Assembly: GCF_000427365.1 (NCBI RefSeq)
Contig: NZ_KE386488.1
Location: forward strand, 1,585,882 to 1,649,881
Source: Rikenella microfusus DSM 15922
Lineage (GTDB): Bacteria; Bacteroidota; Bacteroidia; Bacteroidales; Rikenellaceae
Reading direction: 5' to 3'
DNA: 64,000 nt
Part shown: piece by piece, positions 1 to 8,229 of the stretch
Position numbering within the stretch: the first letter of the stretch is position 1
Layout: the number at the start of each line of letters is the position of its first letter
Made by a program: the position numbers and the translations under genes
The notes under the pieces: generated by a model
Seen by the model: the letters and a program-made list of their open reading frames with translations, nothing else
Databases searched by the model: none
Told to the model about the DNA's origin: nothing

Positions 1-429
1 CCGCTCCAGGAACCGCTCCTCATCCATCCGGCGGAGGAAACGCGGGGTCTCGTTGTTCTCCAGCAGCCTGACCCCCCGGATAATCATTCCGTCGTCCAGA
101 AAGACCGCGACCGGCACATTGCCGCCGAATCCCCGTGCGGAGTTGGTTTTGCGTTTGCCTGCGATCACATATCCGTCCGGGTCGTCGTTCCCGGCCTCGA
201 ATCGCACTTCGTACAGGACGGAATCTTGTGTGGAGAGGACGACCGGTCGTTTGAAAAAAGCGTTTGCGCAGGTCGTGTCGAACGGGGTCGGAGTGTCGGC
301 ACGGACAGGTTCGGTATCGTGTCCGAAAAGCATCCCTTTGTTCTGGCTCAGGGCGTAAAGGACTGCGAGCAGGAACAGGAGTTTCGGTATCTTATTCGTG
401 AAATTGCGCAGAAACGGGTGTTTATCCAT
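1..429 (-). CDS. FMN-binding domain protein, N-terminal part (cut by window edge)
   Basis: The reverse strand is open from an ATG at 429 to the window edge (143 codons, no stop), so the C-terminal part lies outside. The product starts with a short basic segment and one hydrophobic helix (about residues 15-28), consistent with a membrane anchor. Residues about 98-135 contain ARGFGGNVPVAVFLDDG followed by a LLENNETPRF stretch, which resembles the FMN-binding domain of RnfG/NosR-type proteins, where flavin is attached or bound outside the membrane. In Bacteroidota such proteins often go on into 4Fe-4S membrane segments; that cannot be seen here. A TATATTTG box on the same strand (512-519) is a plausible promoter. 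Confidence 0.7.
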   Translation of the reverse strand, partial: MDKHPFLRNFTNKIPKLLFLLAVLYALSQNKGMLFGHDTEPVRADTPTPFDTTCANAFFKRPVVLSTQDSVLYEVRFEAGNDDPDGYVIAGKRKTNSARGFGGNVPVAVFLDDGMIIRGVRLLENNETPRFLRRMDEERFLER

Positions 430-511
430 AAGCAGAGTACCGGGTAAAGCAGCCGTTCGGGTTCCGGGGCCTTTGCCGCCGGGAACGACGATTCGGGAGA
501 AATATTACTGA

Positions 512-519
512 CAAATATA
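512..519 (-). promoter_or_regulatory. -7 box (TATATTTG) for the FMN-binding gene
   Basis: The reverse strand reads TATATTTG, an exact match to the Bacteroidota -7 consensus TAnnTTTG, 82 bases before the ATG at 429. No convincing TTTG -33 box was found at the normal 19-20 bp spacing. Confidence 0.4.
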
Positions 520-540
520 GCGAAACCCGCTTATATCCTT

Positions 541-697
541 TGATATACCGACAATTTTCCGCGGCGTTTTTTCGACTGGCGCCGGACCCTTCGGGTCTTT
601 TGTCTGGGTTTTCCCTGCTCGATTCGGGCGGCGCTGCTGAGCCGATCGCGGAAAATTACAGCCGAACAGGTTCGGTATACCCAGTATATAATCGGGT
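541..697 (+). repeat. Family B intergenic repeat, copy B1
   Basis: One of five copies (others near 17,378, 28,053, 37,114 and, inverted, 48,780). Shared landmarks in order are ATACCGA, GCCGGACCC, a GACCC-loop-GGGTC hairpin followed by TTTTG, CTCGATTC, GCGGAAAATTA, and an end at ATATAATCGGG. The copy fills most of the gap between the divergent FMN-binding gene and gltX. The short ORFs across it are not conserved between copies and are not taken as genes. Confidence 0.75.
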
Positions 698-838
698 CGC
701 GAAAATCCCGACGGTTGTCCGGATTCCGCAACCGTGGTACGGGTTTGCCTGAAAAGTATGGAATAAAGTTTGTAATTTCGCGTATCGGAGCATGATCGGA
801 GACACGGTCATGACGGAATTATCGAATTATCATTTACC

Positions 839-2374
839 ATGAATAACAGACCTGTCAGAGTCCGGTTCGCCCCCAGTCCCACGGGGCCGCTGCATATGGG
901 CGGCGTACGCACCGCATTATACAACTATCTTTTCGCCCGCCAGCACGGGGGAGCCTTTCTGCTCCGTATCGAGGATACCGATTCGAACCGGTTCGTGCCG
1001 GGCGCCGAAGAGTATATCGTCGAGTCGCTGAAATGGTGCGGCATCGAGGTGGACGAGGGGGTCGGCGTCGGCGGGCCGCATGCTCCCTACCGGCAGAGCG
1101 AACGGCGCGAAATCTACCTGAAGTATGCCGAAAAACTGGTGGAAGACGGTTGGGCTTATTATGCTTTCGATACGCCGGAAGAGCTGGATGCGATCCGAAA
1201 AGAGTACGAGTCGCGGGGCGAGACTTTCGCCTATAACTATGCCGTGCGCGGGAAGCTCGCCACATCTCTGGTATTGTCTGCGGACGAGGTCGCGGCCCGC
1301 ATCGCCCGCGGCGACCAGTGGACGATCCGGTTCCGGATGCCGGAGAACGAGCAGATCGAAATGGACGATATGATCCGCGGCCATGTGACGGTGAACAGTT
1401 CGACGCTGGACGACAAGGTGCTCTACAAATCGGCCGACCGGTTGCCGACCTATCATCTGGCCAATATCGTGGACGACTACCTGATGGAGATTACCCATGT
1501 GATTCGGGGCGAGGAGTGGCTGCCGTCGTTGCCGTTGCACGTGATGCTGTACCGGGCGTTCGGCTGGACGGACCGGATGCCGCGGTTCGCTCACCTGCCG
1601 TTGTTGCTGAAGCCGACCGGAGGCGGGAAGCTGAGCAAACGGGACGGGGATAAATTGGGATTCCCTGTTTTCCCGCTGCAATGGAAACCGCAGGACGGCG
1701 GCGAAGGGGCGCGGGGTTATCGGGAGGACGGTTATTTCCCGGAGGCTTTCGTGAATCTGTTGGCCCTGTTGGGCTGGAATCCGGGTAACGACCATTCCGA
1801 GATACTGTCGATGCCGGAGCTGATCGAGCTGTTCTCGCTGGAAAAGGTGAGCAAATCGGGAGCGCGGTTCGACCCGGAAAAGGCCCGGTGGTTCAACGCG
1901 CAGTATCTGCACCGTAAGCCGGATGCCGAGCTGGCGGCTTTGTTCCTGCCGGTGCTGGCTGAAAAAGGCCACGGGGAGGTTCCGGTGGCGAAAGCGGAGC
2001 GGATCATGGGGCTGGTGAAAGAACGGGCTACGTTCCTGACCGATTTGTGGGAGCTGTCGCGTTACTTCTTCGAGGCTCCGCAGTCGTACGATCCGAAGGC
2101 GGTGGCGAAGTTCTGGAAAGACGACAATCCGGAACATCTGCAAAACCTGCGCCGCCAGTTGGAGGTGGTCGAGGATTTCACGGCTTCTGCCCTGGAGGCG
2201 AAAGCGCATGCCTGGATCGAACGGGAAGGTTTGCCGATGGGCAAAGTGATGAACACGTTGCGTCTGGCGCTGGTGGGGTCGAGTACAGGGGCCAATCTGT
2301 TCGACATCGCGGAGATCATCGGCCGCGAAGAGTTCCTGCGCCGTATCGAACGGGCGCACGAAATCCTGGGATAA
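839..2374 (+). CDS. gltX: Glutamyl-tRNA synthetase
   Basis: Cytoplasmic class I aminoacyl-tRNA synthetase that charges tRNA-Glu with glutamate using ATP. The 511-residue product is full length for the family. The HIGH-type signature appears as [11 protein letters not shown] (residues about 12-22), and the KMSKS-type loop as KLSKR (264-268) followed by [12 protein letters not shown], a segment typical of Bacteroidota GluRS. The C-terminal half forms the anticodon-binding helices. The ATG at 839 gives a normal N-terminus ([16 protein letters not shown]). The gene stands alone, downstream of repeat B1; a weak TAATTTCG box lies at 773-780. Identity is secure. Confidence 0.97.
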   Translation: MNNRPVRVRFAPSPTGPLHMGGVRTALYNYLFARQHGGAFLLRIEDTDSNRFVPGAEEYIVESLKWCGIEVDEGVGVGGPHAPYRQSERREIYLKYAEKLVEDGWAYYAFDTPEELDAIRKEYESRGETFAYNYAVRGKLATSLVLSADEVAARIARGDQWTIRFRMPENEQIEMDDMIRGHVTVNSSTLDDKVLYKSADRLPTYHLANIVDDYLMEITHVIRGEEWLPSLPLHVMLYRAFGWTDRMPRFAHLPLLLKPTGGGKLSKRDGDKLGFPVFPLQWKPQDGGEGARGYREDGYFPEAFVNLLALLGWNPGNDHSEILSMPELIELFSLEKVSKSGARFDPEKARWFNAQYLHRKPDAELAALFLPVLAEKGHGEVPVAKAERIMGLVKERATFLTDLWELSRYFFEAPQSYDPKAVAKFWKDDNPEHLQNLRRQLEVVEDFTASALEAKAHAWIEREGLPMGKVMNTLRLALVGSSTGANLFDIAEIIGREEFLRRIERAHEILG

Positions 2375-2712
2375 ACGCTGCCCGGCGGGGCTGTTCCGGA
2401 AGCGGACAGAGGTATGTGAAGCCCTCTTTTCGGGAGGTGGCTTGTACGGTTTTTATTCCATTTTATTCGGGACTATCCCCTTTTGCGTACTCAGGTTATT
2501 GTCGGTCCGTAGCCGGCGGAGGACGCGAGCGGGCGCAAGCGGGCAGAGCGACCCTCCGCACGGGGGCGGCTGCTGGCCGGCGCTCTTCGGGATACCCCGG
2601 AACGCGCAGTTTTCCGGCAACGACACGAAAAGGATAATTCCTATTCTTTTTTACAAGCAGAGCGGATTGTGAGGCGTTTCGGCCTCCGACTCTTCCGGGA
2701 CGCTCGGTCATG
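2375..2712. other. Gene-free stretch between gltX and the MATE gene
   Basis: No ORF here resembles a protein. The first part contains a GTACGGTTTTTATTCC segment recalling the palindromic joint of family A/E/F repeats, so it may be a decayed repeat end. The middle is GC-rich. Nothing else was recognised. Confidence 0.4.
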
Positions 2713-2754
2713 CGACGGGGGCGGATAAGGTATCTTCCTTATCCGCCCCCGTCG
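2713..2754 (-). terminator. 18-bp perfect hairpin after the MATE gene
   Basis: CGACGGGGGCGGATAAGG (2713-2730) and its exact complement (2737-2754) flank a six-base loop. It lies 21 bases beyond the MATE stop codon. There is no T-run on that strand, so it may act as a terminator or as a 3'-end stabiliser. Confidence 0.65.
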
Positions 2755-2775
2755 TATATGGAGAGCACGGTATTT

Positions 2776-4122
2776 TTACAGGGCGGTCAGACTGCGGTAA
2801 CGTTTGCGGAACAGACGGTAATAGAGGCACGATAGCACGGCCAGCCCTGTGGTAAAGGCTACCCAGGTGCCTGCCGCGCCCATGTCCCATACGAATCCGC
2901 ATATGTACCCCACGGGCGCAGAGATGCAGGTATAAGTGAAGATCGCATAGTACATGGGTCTTTTGACCTCCGTGAGTCCGCGCAGTGCGCCCAGGATCAC
3001 GCCCTGAAAACCGTCGATCACCATGAAGATGCAGCCGAAGTGCAGCAGATGGGTGGCGATGTCGATGACGGCGGGTTCATCGGTGAACAGTCCGGCGATC
3101 TGCCGTCCGAACAGGAAGACCAGTAACGAAGCGCATACCGTGAAAGCCGTAATCATGTGCAGCGAGGCGTTCATCGCCCGGCGCATGGAGGGATAGAGCC
3201 GCAGACCGTAATCCTGGCTCACGCGGATCGTCGTGGCGGCCGAAAGTCCGGTTACGACCATGAAACTGAGCGAGGGCAGGTTCACGGCGATCTGGTGCGC
3301 GGCCTGCGGAACGGCTCCGAACAGGCCGATGACGACGGCCATCAGGCTCAGGGCCGCCATTTCGATGAAGAGTTGCATGGCGATCGGGAAGCCGACGTTC
3401 AACAACCGGCGGATGCGGAACAGGGTGATGCCGACTTTCCGGAATTGCCTCAGGTAGTCGCGGTAGTCGGCGTTGGCGAACATCAGCCGGGCGAACAGGA
3501 GGACCATGACCACGCGGGCGATGAAGGTCGAGGCTCCGGCGCCGACGGCCCCCATTTCGGGGAATATCCACCAACCGTAGATCAGGGCGCCGTTCAGCAC
3601 GATATTCAATACGTTGCCGATAATGGCGATGACCATCGTATGGGCGGTATTGCCGATGCCTTCGAGGAATTGCTTGCAGCTGGCGAAAAGCATCATCGGG
3701 AGCGCCGAGGCGAGTTGGTACCACATGTAACCGCGGGCGATAGGCAGGATTTCGGGGTCTTGTCCCATATATCCCATCAGGGGAATCATCAGGCCGAGCA
3801 GGGACATCAGAACGACGCTCATCGCTGTGCCGAGCAGCAGGGAATTTTTGAACAATGATGCGCTGCGTGTCCTGTCGCCGCGTGCGTAGCTTTTCCCGAC
3901 GAGCGGGGTAAGACCCATGGCGACGCCGGTACCCAGAAACAAAATGGGCCACGAGAGGGCGTAGGCGAACGATATGGCGGCCAAGGGCACGGCTTCTCCG
4001 AGATGACCGACCATGACGGTATCGACGATCTGAACGGAGTACTGACCTACTTGCGAGATGATAACGGGTACGGCTAACCGCAGGTTGGCTCCGTAATAAG
4101 ACCTGTAACCTGTGAATAACAT
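2776..4122 (-). CDS. MATE-family multidrug/toxin extrusion protein
   Basis: A 448-residue polytopic inner-membrane protein with about 12 hydrophobic segments. The N-terminal region (LAVPVIISQVGQYSVQIVDTV, shortened: ISQVGQYSVQIVDTVMVG near residues 20-40) and the GTGVAMGLTPLVG segment are typical of NorM/DinF-type MATE transporters, which export cationic compounds using Na+ or H+ gradients. The length is normal. The start at 4122 lies just inside the left boundary of repeat C1 upstream, so its promoter is probably within or beyond that repeat. The substrate cannot be told from sequence. Confidence 0.92.
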   Translation of the reverse strand: MLFTGYRSYYGANLRLAVPVIISQVGQYSVQIVDTVMVGHLGEAVPLAAISFAYALSWPILFLGTGVAMGLTPLVGKSYARGDRTRSASLFKNSLLLGTAMSVVLMSLLGLMIPLMGYMGQDPEILPIARGYMWYQLASALPMMLFASCKQFLEGIGNTAHTMVIAIIGNVLNIVLNGALIYGWWIFPEMGAVGAGASTFIARVVMVLLFARLMFANADYRDYLRQFRKVGITLFRIRRLLNVGFPIAMQLFIEMAALSLMAVVIGLFGAVPQAAHQIAVNLPSLSFMVVTGLSAATTIRVSQDYGLRLYPSMRRAMNASLHMITAFTVCASLLVFLFGRQIAGLFTDEPAVIDIATHLLHFGCIFMVIDGFQGVILGALRGLTEVKRPMYYAIFTYTCISAPVGYICGFVWDMGAAGTWVAFTTGLAVLSCLYYRLFRKRYRSLTAL

Positions 4123-4138
4123 AACTTTACTGTTTTTT

Positions 4139-4708
4139 AATCGCTCGGTTATTCGTATAGTTTAGGTTCGAGTGTACTGTTCTCTTTAACTTCGCTACGC
4201 TCGTTTTGCCTGCGGCTTCCTCGTGCTGCCTTGCCAAAGACCGTTCACGGTCTTCGGTCTCGGAACGCTATTCGGTTTCTCCTCGCCGCTTACCATAGCC
4301 CGTAAGCGGTCTCCGGATGCGCTGGCAGCGTCGGTTGTGAACAAAGAGAACCGGAAAACCGACGCAGCAGCCGAGTACCGTCGAACTCGTTCGAATGGCC
4401 GAGGCGCCAGGAGGAAGGCGAAGCCAAACTTTTTGAGATCGTATCTCCTGAGTTTGGCAGGTGCCCTTTTCTTCAGGATTTTCGATCGGAACGACAGCCC
4501 GTTGTTTTGCGGTTCGCAGAACCGCCGGCCTTGTCGCCCTGGCGCTTCGCGCCACGGGGGGAGGGCGACAGGCCGAACCTCTGGTTTTATCGGACGAAAT
4601 GGGGTTCCGGAGAGGCGTGTATGGCTGCTCGAAAATCTTTTTGGTTCTTCCTTTGAAAAGAAAGAACGGTTGACTCAAATATCAACGTATTAAATAACCG
4701 AGTGGTTA
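4139..4708. repeat. Family C repeat with terminal inverted repeats, copy C1
   Basis: The left end (CTCGGTTATT..., then TGTACTGTTCTCTTT) and the right end (AAGAAAGAACGGTTGA... AAATAACCGAG) are imperfect inverted repeats of about 45 bases. The interior has the family landmarks AACTTTTTGAGAT, CTGCTCGAAA and TTGGTTCTT, but also a long extra block. Part of that block (about 4270-4345) is the reverse complement of the extra block in copy C2. No credible protein is encoded. The copy fills the gap between rplI and the MATE gene. Confidence 0.8.
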
Positions 4709-4715
4709 ATGAAAC

Positions 4716-4758
4716 AAAAAAGGTGTTTGTTCCCGGAGGGGAGCAAGCACCTTTTTTT
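4716..4758 (-). terminator. Terminator of the rpsF-rpsR-rplI operon
   Basis: A long stem (4716-4734 with 4739-4757, GU pairs tolerated, four-base loop) is flanked by A residues on one side and T residues on the other. Read on the minus strand it ends in CCTTTTTTG, a normal intrinsic terminator. It lies about 115 bases past the rplI stop. Confidence 0.8.
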
Positions 4759-4873
4759 GATTTTGAAAGCTCGGAGACGGTAATACTCGACCGCTTTACG
4801 CAAATTTCAGAACGATGACCCGCCGGGGTGGCTCCGTCATATAACGGGGACGCCCCCCGGCGGAGTCGGGCGG

Positions 4874-5341
4874 TTACTCTGCCGCCGGAGTTTCGGCAGC
4901 GGCTTCCGCCGTTACCGATACGGCCACTTCGGCCTTGATATCCTTGTAGATCTTGACAACCGCCTTGTATTCGCCGATCTGTTTGATAGCATCTACTTTC
5001 ACGTTGCGTTTGTCGATCTGGAAGCCTTTAGCCTCGATAGCGTCAGCTACCTGCGCAGCGGTAACGGATCCGAAGATCTTACCGCCTTCGGCAGCCTTGG
5101 CGACGATAGCCACAGCCACGCCTGCGAGCTTGTCGGCCACGGCCTGCGCATCGGCCACCATTTTGGCCTCCTTGTGCGCCTGTTGTTTGATCTTCTCGGC
5201 CAGTACCTTTTTGGCGGAAGGAGTGGCGGCCGTAGCATAACCCTGCGGGATGAGGTAGTTGTTGGCATACCCCGGCCGCACGTTCACGATCTGGTCCTTA
5301 TTGCCGAGGTTATCGACGTCTTGTTTCAGGATGATTTCCAT
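4874..5341 (-). CDS. rplI: 50S ribosomal protein L9
   Basis: L9 binds 23S rRNA near the L1 stalk. The 155-residue product begins MEIILKQDVDNLGNK, and the conserved RNA-binding segment PGYANNYLIPQGYA lies at about 23-36. A lysine/alanine-rich connecting helix and the C-terminal domain follow. The last 15 residues form an Ala/Glu-rich tail. It is the third gene of the S6-S18-L9 operon, starting 23 bases after rpsR. Confidence 0.96.
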   Translation of the reverse strand: MEIILKQDVDNLGNKDQIVNVRPGYANNYLIPQGYATAATPSAKKVLAEKIKQQAHKEAKMVADAQAVADKLAGVAVAIVAKAAEGGKIFGSVTAAQVADAIEAKGFQIDKRNVKVDAIKQIGEYKAVVKIYKDIKAEVAVSVTAEAAAETPAAE

Positions 5342-5364
5342 AGTGTTTTCTCCTCGGTTTATAA

Positions 5365-5634
5365 TTATTTCAAAAGGTCGGTTACGAACGGCAGGATGGC
5401 CAGATGACGGGCGCGCTTAACGGCGGTAGCCACCTTTTTCTGGAATTTCTGCGACGTTCCGGTCAGACGGCGGGGCAGGATCTTGCCCTGCTCGTTCAGG
5501 AATTTCTTGAGGAATTCCGCGTCTTTGTAATCGACGTATTTGATGCCCGCTTTCTTGAAGCGGCAGTATTTTTTCTTTTTGACCTCTACGGATACCGGGT
5601 TGAGGTAACGGATTTCTGATTGCGGTGCTGCCAT
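5365..5634 (-). CDS. rpsR: 30S ribosomal protein S18
   Basis: S18 binds S6 on the platform of the small subunit. The 89-residue product contains the conserved [20 protein letters not shown] segment (about 34-53) and the [20 protein letters not shown] core, then [10 protein letters not shown]. It starts 2 bases after the rpsF stop, so translation is probably coupled. Confidence 0.96.
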   Translation of the reverse strand: MAAPQSEIRYLNPVSVEVKKKKYCRFKKAGIKYVDYKDAEFLKKFLNEQGKILPRRLTGTSQKFQKKVATAVKRARHLAILPFVTDLLK

Positions 5635-5636
5635 GA

Positions 5637-5981
5637 TTACTCCTGAGTTTTTGCTGCGTTAAGGTTTCTGCGTTTTTCTGCGTATTCGGCCGCGTATTTG
5701 TCCTGTTTGAACGTCAGGAAGCGGATTACGCGTTCGTCGCGGCGGTACTGGGTTTCGAGAGTCTCGACCAGGCTGCCTTCGCCTTCGAATTCGATCAGGG
5801 TGTAAAACCCGGTCGTCTTTTTCTGGATCGGATAGGCGAGCTTACGCAAACCCCACTCTTCGGTGTAGTTCACTTTGCCGCCGTTCTCGGTGATGACACC
5901 CTGGAATTTGCCGACCAGCTCTTTCAGCTGCACGTCCGAAAGAACGGGGGTCGCAATGAAAACGGTTTCGTAACGGTTCAT
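5637..5981 (-). CDS. rpsF: 30S ribosomal protein S6
   Basis: S6 forms a heterodimer with S18 on the 30S platform. The ATG at 5981 gives 114 residues beginning [16 protein letters not shown], the normal N-terminus; the frame stays open upstream to 6167, but that part is not S6-like and crosses the promoter. Conserved segments [19 protein letters not shown] and [10 protein letters not shown] are present. It is the first gene of the operon. The promoter lies at 6057-6087, leaving a leader of roughly 70 bases. Confidence 0.95.
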   Translation of the reverse strand: MNRYETVFIATPVLSDVQLKELVGKFQGVITENGGKVNYTEEWGLRKLAYPIQKKTTGFYTLIEFEGEGSLVETLETQYRRDERVIRFLTFKQDKYAAEYAEKRRNLNAAKTQE

Positions 5982-6056
5982 AAGAATTGTCCGTAAAATG
6001 AGTAAAATGTTGGTTAATGGTCGTTTAACGAAATTCCCGGAGGATATTTCGGCCCA

Positions 6057-6087
6057 CAAAGGTACGGTTTTTCGCGGGATATGCAAA
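6057..6087 (-). promoter_or_regulatory. Promoter of the rpsF-rpsR-rplI operon
   Basis: On the minus strand TTTG (6087-6084), a 19-bp spacer and TACCTTTG (6064-6057) match the Bacteroidota sigma-ABfr consensus exactly in sequence and spacing. Confidence 0.8.
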
Positions 6088-6234
6088 GCGGGGCGCGATA
6101 TTTTTCGCTTGGCACGCTTGTTGTCTGTTACGGTTATCCGGTATGTTCCGCTACTGCCGATTCTCAATACTCCATAAAGTCCGTTATGTAACGCAATCCG
6201 GTTAAATACGCAACATTTAGGCTTATTTATGGAT

Positions 6235-6242
6235 TATATTTG
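6235..6242 (+). promoter_or_regulatory. -7 box (TATATTTG) for the AraC-family gene
   Basis: Exact TAnnTTTG match 50 bases upstream of the ATG at 6293. No TTTG is present at the usual distance upstream. Confidence 0.45.
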
Positions 6243-6292
6243 CGTCCCTTGCGACGGGAAACTATACTTTAATTTATAATTGTTGTCAATTT

Positions 6293-7162
6293 ATGTCGGA
6301 GTTACCAAAAATGATAGAAAACGACACGGGGCAGTCCGCTTCGCTGTGGCAGTACGTGACTCATGCGGACCACGGGGCCGAATGGGTCGAGTTGTCCGAT
6401 AATCTGATCGGGCTGGTGGAAAACGGAGCCAAGACGATCCAGTACGCCCATGCCCGATATACGGTGCGGAGCGGGGAGGTCTTTTTCCTGGCCCCGGGCA
6501 AACATTACATCGAGAATATACCCGCGGCCGACGGTCCGTACAAGGAGACCTGCCTGGCGTTCGACAATCGGATGATGGCGGACGCTCTTTCCACGCTGGT
6601 GTCGCTGTACGGTATGGAAATACGCCATCCGCAGGGAGGAAGGCCCGATCCGACGCTGGCGCACGTCAGTACGAGGGTATGGCCCGAAACGCAGCTGTTC
6701 TTCGATTCGCTGGCTCCGTATCTGAATACGGATTATCTGAGTCTGCACCCGCAGCTCATGCGGCTCAAACTGGCCGAATTCGCCTATATGGTGATCGTCC
6801 ACAAAGAGTACGGGCTGCAACACAAACTGCTCCAGTGCATCGACCGGCTCAGCGACCCGTTCGAAAGCATCATACGCAATTCGGTGTTCGAAAATCTGAC
6901 CATCGAGGAGTTGGCCTTGAAGACGAATAAAAGCCTCACGTCGTTCAAAAACGACTTCCAGCGCGTTTTCGGCGATACTCCTCACCGGTGGATCGTCAAA
7001 CAGCGGTTGTTGCATGCGCGGCTTTTAGTGGTATCCACGAACAAAGCCATTTCGCAGATCGGTTACGAATGCCGGTTCGATAATATTTCGCATTTCATCA
7101 AACTTTTCAAGCGTGAGTTCGGTAAAACGCCGCTCTCGCTCAGGCAGGAACAGCGGCGGTAA
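6293..7162 (+). CDS. AraC-family transcriptional regulator
   Basis: A 289-residue cytoplasmic DNA-binding protein. The N-terminal part (about 20-150) looks like a small cupin-type sensing domain. The C-terminal part (about 195-285) has the two AraC helix-turn-helix motifs: LTIEELALKTNKSLTSFKND, then a linker and ISQIGYECRFDNISHFIKLF with the FKREFGKTPLS ending. It is monocistronic, with its own -7 box and a strong terminator after it. No regulated neighbour or ligand is evident. It faces away from the ribosomal-protein operon. Confidence 0.9.
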   Translation: MSELPKMIENDTGQSASLWQYVTHADHGAEWVELSDNLIGLVENGAKTIQYAHARYTVRSGEVFFLAPGKHYIENIPAADGPYKETCLAFDNRMMADALSTLVSLYGMEIRHPQGGRPDPTLAHVSTRVWPETQLFFDSLAPYLNTDYLSLHPQLMRLKLAEFAYMVIVHKEYGLQHKLLQCIDRLSDPFESIIRNSVFENLTIEELALKTNKSLTSFKNDFQRVFGDTPHRWIVKQRLLHARLLVVSTNKAISQIGYECRFDNISHFIKLFKREFGKTPLSLRQEQRR

Positions 7163-7213
7163 ACCGGTTCGCAAGGGACAGCCGCCCCGCTTTGCCGGAG
7201 TTTGTCGATTCCC

Positions 7214-7249
7214 AAGGCCCCCCGGTCATATGACCGGGGGGCCTTTCTG
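7214..7249 (+). terminator. Terminator after the AraC-family gene
   Basis: Bases 7214-7245 form a perfect 32-base palindrome (AAGGCCCCCCGGTCA arms around TATG centre) followed by TTTCT. It separates the regulator from rsgA. Confidence 0.75.
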
Positions 7250-7261
7250 TGTAAAAATCGC

Positions 7262-7269
7262 TAACTTTG
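7262..7269 (+). promoter_or_regulatory. -7 box (TAACTTTG) close to the rsgA start
   Basis: Exact TAnnTTTG match that ends 6 bases before the ATG at 7276, so transcription should begin at or next to the start codon. The -33 element is not clear. Confidence 0.5.
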
Positions 7270-7275
7270 TTCGCC

Positions 7276-8229
7276 ATGGCAGAGACGACAATAGAGGGAA
7301 TCGTAATTAAAAGTACCGGCAGCTGGTACACCGTGCTCGACCCGCACAGCGGGCGGCAGGCCCGGTGCCGCATACGCGGCGTGTTCCGACTGCGCGGCAG
7401 CCGTACCACCAGTCCGGTGGTCGTGGGCGACCGCGTTCGGGCTGAGATCGGCGAAGACGAAGGCGACAACGTGATCGTCGAGATACGGCCCCGCACGAAT
7501 TATATCATTCGCCGGGCGTCCAATCTTTCCAAAGAGAGCCACATCATCGCGGCCAATATCGATACCGTCTACCTGGTCGTCACGCTCGATTTTCCGGCCA
7601 CCAGCACGGAATTCATCGACCGGTTCCTGGTCACGGCCGAAGCCTATCGCATCCCGGCGGTCATTCTGCTGAACAAGATGGACCTGTTCGCCGCGCCCGA
7701 ATACCGCGAAATCATCGACGAATTTGCGGATACATATCGCGGCGCAGGGTACGAAGTCCTGGAAATATCGGCGTCCGCGGGCACGGGTATCGACGCGTTG
7801 CGCGAACGGATGCGCGGGAAAACATCGCTTTTTTCAGGCCATTCGGGCGTCGGCAAATCGACCCTCATCAACGCTCTCGAACCGGGTTTGCACCTGAAAA
7901 CCGGAGCCATATCCGGTTACCATCATAAAGGGAAGCATACGACCACCTTTTCCGAGATTTTTCCGCTTTCGGGCGGCGGATTCCTGATCGATACGCCCGG
8001 GATCAAAGGTTTCGGACTGGTGGACATCGCCCCCGAAGAGCTGGCCCGTTATTTTCCCGACCTGTTCCGGTACGCGGCTGGTTGCCAATACTACAACTGC
8101 ACGCACACCCACGAGCCGAACTGCGCGGTCATGGCGGCGGCGGGCGAAGGGAAAATCGCCGAATCGCGTTATGTGAGTTACCTGAAAATGCTGGAAGATG
8201 ACGACCAAAACGGGAAATACCGCAAATAA
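7276..8229 (+). CDS. rsgA: Ribosome small-subunit-dependent GTPase A
   Basis: RsgA is a circularly permuted GTPase that checks late 30S maturation. From the ATG at 7276 it has 317 residues: an N-terminal OB fold (about 1-75), NKMD (133-136) before the P-loop GHSGVGKST (188-196), DTPG (239-242), and a C-terminal zinc site with C270, C275, H277 and C283. The order NKMD before P-loop is diagnostic. A TTG at 7267 would extend the frame but lies inside the -7 box, so the ATG is preferred. The stop overlaps the next gene by 32 bases. Confidence 0.95.
   Translation: MAETTIEGIVIKSTGSWYTVLDPHSGRQARCRIRGVFRLRGSRTTSPVVVGDRVRAEIGEDEGDNVIVEIRPRTNYIIRRASNLSKESHIIAANIDTVYLVVTLDFPATSTEFIDRFLVTAEAYRIPAVILLNKMDLFAAPEYREIIDEFADTYRGAGYEVLEISASAGTGIDALRERMRGKTSLFSGHSGVGKSTLINALEPGLHLKTGAISGYHHKGKHTTTFSEIFPLSGGGFLIDTPGIKGFGLVDIAPEELARYFPDLFRYAAGCQYYNCTHTHEPNCAVMAAAGEGKIAESRYVSYLKMLEDDDQNGKYRK

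Noticed and set aside
917-2359. 480-codon frame antisense to gltX
   Set aside because: High GC makes long antisense frames common. gltX on the other strand has all family motifs, and the antisense product has none.
4223-4693. 156-codon frame across repeat C1
   Set aside because: It is not conserved in copies C2 and C3 and crosses the hairpin structures.
5982-6167. 62-codon extension of rpsF
   Set aside because: It crosses the operon promoter, and S6 proteins begin at the MNRYETV start.
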